NCBI GenBank assembly: GCA_016213825.1
Contig: JACQZP010000026.1
Coordinates: 186,001 to 250,000 of the forward strand
DNA: 64,000 nucleotides
Direction of reading: 5' to 3'
Origin: Acetobacterium woodii
GTDB lineage: Bacteria > Bacillota > Clostridia > Eubacteriales > Eubacteriaceae
The notes beneath the pieces were generated by a model. It did no database searches, was not told the origin of the DNA, and saw nothing but the letters and a program-made list of their open reading frames with translations. Position numbers and translations under genes: made by a program. Positions 61,235 through 64,000 of the stretch are shown in pieces (positions within the stretch are counted from its first letter, which is position 1; each line of letters starts with the position of its first letter).

Positions 61235-61855
61235 ATGATTAAAAGGGGTAGAATCCGAATTCTGGCAATTCTGGGGCTAATCTTCGGGATGGTGTTGATG
61301 GCGGGAGGCTGCGTATCAGGTGGGAATCAATCTTCAGAAACTAAAAGCACCAATACATCCGGTAACGATTCAAAACAGGAAGATGTATCCGACAATGCGA
61401 TTTTTGATCTCTACAATCAGATTGCAATCAACGATAAAAAAGCGGATATCGAAAAGGTATTGGGAGCCACCGGAAATACTGATGCTAAAGGTTCCTATGT
61501 TTATTTGGATCCCGACACTGGCTACGCAGTCAATGTATTTTTCGATAACAAGGATCTGGTGACACTCAAGGTTTTGATCCCTACTACCGGAGCCCGGGAA
61601 CTCATTGAATTGAGCAATGCCAGTGTTACAGAAGAACAGGTAGCCAAAATTACCAAAGGGATGACCCTCAGTAGTGTCAAGAAAGCGCTGTTCGGGGTCG
61701 GAGTGGAGATGCTGAGGATGGTTAATCCCAGTAGTACGGACAAAGAAGCTTATGCTCTGGCGTGGATCAATACCGATGGTTCCATCCTGGTGGTGACCTT
61801 CGATGCCGATACCGATACGGTGCTCAGTGCCGAATTCAAAGATAGTTTGTTATAG
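61235..61855 (+). CDS. Lipoprotein with SmpA/BLIP-like repeats
   Basis: The 206-residue protein has a signal with lipobox MAGGC (Cys near residue 27). The mature domain has two related halves of about 75 residues; each has a helical start (DLYNQIAINDKKADIEKVLG and TEEQVAKITKGMTLSSVKKAL) and a beta-rich end. The layout recalls small BLIP/SmpA-like domains of cell-envelope lipoproteins. The start at 61235 has GGGAGGAAA upstream; a longer upstream frame is not needed. Confidence 0.72.
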   Translation: MIKRGRIRILAILGLIFGMVLMAGGCVSGGNQSSETKSTNTSGNDSKQEDVSDNAIFDLYNQIAINDKKADIEKVLGATGNTDAKGSYVYLDPDTGYAVNVFFDNKDLVTLKVLIPTTGARELIELSNASVTEEQVAKITKGMTLSSVKKALFGVGVEMLRMVNPSSTDKEAYALAWINTDGSILVVTFDADTDTVLSAEFKDSLL

Positions 61856-61952
61856 CGTGAAATTTGGATTGCGGTGTGCATTGTTAAGTGATAAAAAACG
61901 ACTGTAAGAATTTCATAATCAGAGCAAGATTATCAAAGGAGGGATCGTTTCC

Positions 61953-62323
61953 ATGTTCAACAACAAATCTGTTCGATTAATGATGTGGATAAAGACTCCG
62001 GTTTTGGGGTTCAGGTTTCCTTCGATGCCAGTGATATCGTTTTTATGAAAGCAATATACCATCCAGATGAAAGTAAAATCGCAGCTCTTAGTGGTGCCGA
62101 CGTTACCAAAGAAAAGGGCGCCGGTATTACCGAAGGTATGACCTATGATGAAGTGAAGAACCTGCTCGGTTCAGAGGGTCTGGAAGTGGTACAAGCAGCA
62201 AACCCAGCTGATCCGAATACCCCCGTTGTTATGATGATCTGGTTTAATAAAAATGCGACAGGTTATTATATTGCCTTTGTGGGCGAGAAGGGAACCGTTA
62301 GCAGTATTAATTATTATGAGTGA
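61953..62323 (+). pseudogene. Decayed paralogue of the preceding lipoprotein
   Basis: From about 61985 the frame encodes DKDSGFGVQVSFDASDIVFM and a C-terminal body of about 110 residues, which aligns with the C-terminal half of the lipoprotein (PDTGYAVNVFFDNKDLVTL..., KITKGMTLSSVKKALFG). An ATG with GGAGGGATC upstream lies at 61953 but is in another frame and soon stops. The signal peptide and first half are missing. The only in-frame start is a GTG at 61985 with no ribosome site. An internal deletion with frameshift is the simplest explanation. Confidence 0.7.
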
Positions 62324-62457
62324 TAAATAGCCTTGGTTGACTATTTGCTTACAGGGGTATAAGTACCGTTCCTTTTAGTTGGAACAGAGACGTTATGATG
62401 TGTAAATAAACTATGTAAAAATTTTTAACGCTGCTCTCAATCTATACTAAGAGTTTT

Positions 62458-62485
62458 AGCACTGGTTTTATATCAGTGCTTTTTT
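62458..62485 (+). terminator. Intrinsic terminator after the lipoprotein region
   Basis: AGCACTG pairs with CAGTGCT around nine bases, followed by TTTTT. Confidence 0.8.
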
Positions 62486-62581
62486 GTGAGGTATCCAACA
62501 ATTTTATTTTTTTAAAAATTTTGGGAAGAAAACCGTGGGCTCAGCCGTTATATAGATGTGCAGAAAAAACGGAGGTGGAAT

Positions 62582-63145
62582 TTGTTGAAAGAAAAAAAAG
62601 AAGGGGAAACTGACGATGCGTTAATTAAGAAATATATCACAACCGGAAATTCTGGTTATTTCGGACCCATCGTTGAACGATATGAACGATATGCATATGT
62701 TTATGCTTATTCTCTTCTTAAAAACGAATTTGACGCACAGGATGTGGTGGCGGAAAGTTTTTTAAAGGCATTTACTAAAATTAAACAGTATCGGTTGGAC
62801 AGCAGTTTTAAAAACTGGTTTCTGAAAATTGTTCATAACAACAGTCTCGATTTGTTGAGAAAAAACAAAACGATGGTTTATCTGGATGATCAGGAAAACG
62901 GCGAAAGCCTGTTTGCCGATGAGGCGCTGAGTTATGACAACATTGATTCATTAGATTTTGGTGAGCTTAAAAAATCTCTTGATCTGTTGCCCCACGAACT
63001 CAAAGGGGCGGTGATCCTTCGATATTATTATGACTGGGACTATAAAAAGATCTGTGAATTTTTAAATATTCCCATGGGAACCCTATCCTCCCGGTTGAAC
63101 CGGGCCTGTAAAAAACTCAAAAACCTATATGAAGGAGGAATGTGA
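62582..63145 (+). CDS. ECF-type RNA polymerase sigma factor
   Basis: The 187-residue protein has sigma region 2 (about 22-90, with YAYVYAYSLLKNEFDAQDVVAESF and the -10 binding helix) and region 4 (about 130-185, ELKGAVILRYYYDWDYKKIC and PMGTLSSRLNRACKKLK as the -35 binding HTH). The region 3 domain is absent, as in ECF factors. The start is taken as TTG at 62582 with GGAGG six bases upstream; a second TTG at 62585 is also possible. A small membrane protein gene begins three bases after its stop and may act as anti-sigma. Confidence 0.87.
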   Translation: MLKEKKEGETDDALIKKYITTGNSGYFGPIVERYERYAYVYAYSLLKNEFDAQDVVAESFLKAFTKIKQYRLDSSFKNWFLKIVHNNSLDLLRKNKTMVYLDDQENGESLFADEALSYDNIDSLDFGELKKSLDLLPHELKGAVILRYYYDWDYKKICEFLNIPMGTLSSRLNRACKKLKNLYEGGM

Positions 63146-63147
63146 CA

Positions 63148-63537
63148 ATGAACGAATGTGATAAAATGATGTCCTGTCTGGGCTTTAATGAAACCACCGT
63201 GAAAAATTATGTAAATGCCATTCCATTTACCAGCCGAAAATTGGATATTATGAAACGGATCAGCCAGCAGGCCGGTATGGAAACCACCGGGAATTCAGAT
63301 TTGTTTGCCCTATTTTATATTTTGTCCATCGCCTTTTCCGTTATGGTGATGCGATTTATCGTCTTTGCCCAAACTGGCGATTCAACGGCAATTACGGTGT
63401 TCACAAGTATTGTCATCCGCTATTCTCACCAGCTCCAGAACAGTTTAACCGCCTTGTCGTTTTTACTTTCGGTCGTTATTTGTGTCGGAACAGGCTTTAT
63501 GATTAATCATTTGAAAAATGAGAATCATTTCTGTTAG
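63148..63537 (+). CDS. Small membrane protein, possible anti-sigma partner
   Basis: The 129-residue product has a cytoplasmic N-terminal part of about 50 residues with Cys at residues 3 and 9 (NECDKMMSCLG) and two membrane helices (about 50-74 and 98-122). The start at 63148 has GGAGGAA and lies three bases after the sigma factor stop. Position suggests an anti-sigma factor, but no zinc anti-sigma HxxxCxxC motif is present. Confidence 0.6.
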   Translation: MNECDKMMSCLGFNETTVKNYVNAIPFTSRKLDIMKRISQQAGMETTGNSDLFALFYILSIAFSVMVMRFIVFAQTGDSTAITVFTSIVIRYSHQLQNSLTALSFLLSVVICVGTGFMINHLKNENHFC

Positions 63538-63555
63538 GCTTAATAAATATAAAAA

Positions 63556-63726
63556 TAGGCATTTGCGAAATTAAAAAACATCAAACTACGGTTGCTTTGG
63601 GTGCAGTTTCCACAAACAATTTCGTAACGTGTAGGCGAACAGTTCATTGAACTGTCCGCCGTACAGTGTAGAAATTGTTTCGTGCGAAACTGGGCTCAAA
63701 GCTCACGGCACTTTCGCAATTACCTA
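63556..63726 (-). repeat. Family A repeat, short copy in reverse orientation
   Basis: The element starts TAGGCATTTGCGAAATTAAA and ends ACTTTCGCAATTACCTA, so the inverted ends and bounding TA are clearly seen. It lacks the long insertion. Inside lie CGTAACGTGTAGGCGAACAG and CTGTCCGCCGTACAGTG. It separates the sigma unit from the secreted protein gene. Confidence 0.82.
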
Positions 63727-63752
63727 AATATAAAAAATGAAGGAGAAAGAAA

Positions 63753-64000
63753 ATGTTTAAAAAAATAAGTGTATCAGTTTTAATGATGGTGATGGTATTG
63801 CTTCTCACCGTGTCTACTGCTTTCGGAGCTACCGATAAGAATACCAGTAGCTTTGAGGATTCAGCGGGGAATGTAAATATTGAAGGTCCATCGGTACCAA
63901 ATGCGGAATTTGCTTTTGCCGGATCAAATATCACCGCCAACTCGGTGTTTGATACAACCACCTTTTTTGCTGGTAATGCGATCACTTTAGATGGCGAATA
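63753..64000 (+). CDS. Secreted protein, 3' end outside window
   Basis: The frame is open to the window edge (82 codons visible). A signal peptide is clear: MFKKISVSVLMMVMVLLLT with a likely cleavage after AFGA near residue 27. The mature part is rich in Gly, Asn, Thr and Ala (FAGSNITANSVFDTTTFFAG and NAITLDGE), a pattern of short beta repeats like those of exported bactofilin-like or surface proteins, but the fragment is too short to decide. AAGGAGAAAG lies before the ATG. Confidence 0.65.
   Translation, partial: MFKKISVSVLMMVMVLLLTVSTAFGATDKNTSSFEDSAGNVNIEGPSVPNAEFAFAGSNITANSVFDTTTFFAGNAITLDGE

Noticed and set aside
63644-63985. Minus-strand open frame of 113 codons near the right edge
   Set aside because: It overlaps a repeat element and lies opposite a plus-strand gene with signal peptide and ribosome site.
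1-64000. tRNA, rRNA, CRISPR arrays, prophage or integron features
   Set aside because: I looked for tRNA-like cloverleaf ends, evenly spaced repeats and integrase or phage motifs and found none that could be supported.

Overview
The window looks like a chromosomal segment of a low-GC Gram-positive anaerobe. An acetogen of the Acetobacterium/Eubacterium type is my best guess. The reasons are clostridial hydrophobic-W repeats, butyrate kinase, an NhaA antiporter, a corrinoid-methionine-synthase-activation-like protein, flavodoxin/ferredoxin fusions and AGGAGG-type ribosome sites. This is inference from gene content, not from a marker gene. I saw no rRNA, tRNA, CRISPR array or phage gene.

Layout. 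1-2.7 kb: a diguanylate cyclase-receiver protein (cut by the window edge), an EFR1-type flavodoxin/ferredoxin and a lipoprotein. 2.8-10.3 kb (minus): a dimodular NRPS with a reductase release domain and its own phosphopantetheinyl transferase. 10.5-11.7 kb: two small membrane proteins. 11.9-20.5 kb (all minus): an amine or amino-acid catabolic region made of RidA, a 2Fe-2S protein, an FAD/4Fe-4S oxidoreductase, a BFD-type 2Fe-2S protein, a DAO-family dehydrogenase, an AraC regulator, a P-II protein, an APC permease and an ornithine-cyclodeaminase-like protein. The AraC gene and the RidA operon share a homologous promoter/leader with an early terminator. A relic of a second NRPS C-terminus lies just upstream of RidA. 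21-31 kb: a methyltransferase, a MetH-activation-like protein, an operon of ICMT-like/GH3/HD-GYP genes, and a SNF2 helicase.

31-46 kb: a metallophosphoesterase, a MarR regulator with two ArsA/Get3-type ATPases, two tandem-duplicated 7TM-PAS-GGDEF proteins, a frameshifted butyrate kinase, NhaA behind a leader with a terminator (candidate riboswitch), an M29 aminopeptidase and a secreted papain-like protease with ChW repeats. 46-49 kb: a yybP-ykoY (Mn2+) riboswitch followed by a P2-type cation ATPase. 49.7-60 kb: a YDG-repeat surface protein, a GH16-like enzyme and a probable exopolysaccharide operon. The operon consists of an ODP/metallo-beta-lactamase-GGDEF-receiver sensor, a HEAT-repeat/GT2 synthase and a large membrane-anchored glycosidase, with overlapping reading frames. 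60-64 kb: a membrane protein, a lipoprotein with a decayed paralogue, an ECF sigma factor with a small membrane partner, and the start of a secreted protein.

Two dispersed non-coding repeat families run through the window. Family A has ends of the type TAGGyAnTTGCGAAA, is apparently bounded by TA, and has full or partial copies near 1.0, 14.6, 15.2, 18.0, 34.4, 51.5, 60.0, 61.1 and 63.6 kb. Family B is palindromic, with copies at 11.75 and 15.20 kb that bracket the permease/P-II segment. The window is also rich in c-di-GMP signalling: five GGDEF-type proteins, one of them with HD-GYP. Motif readings and domain borders were made by eye; no database search was run.
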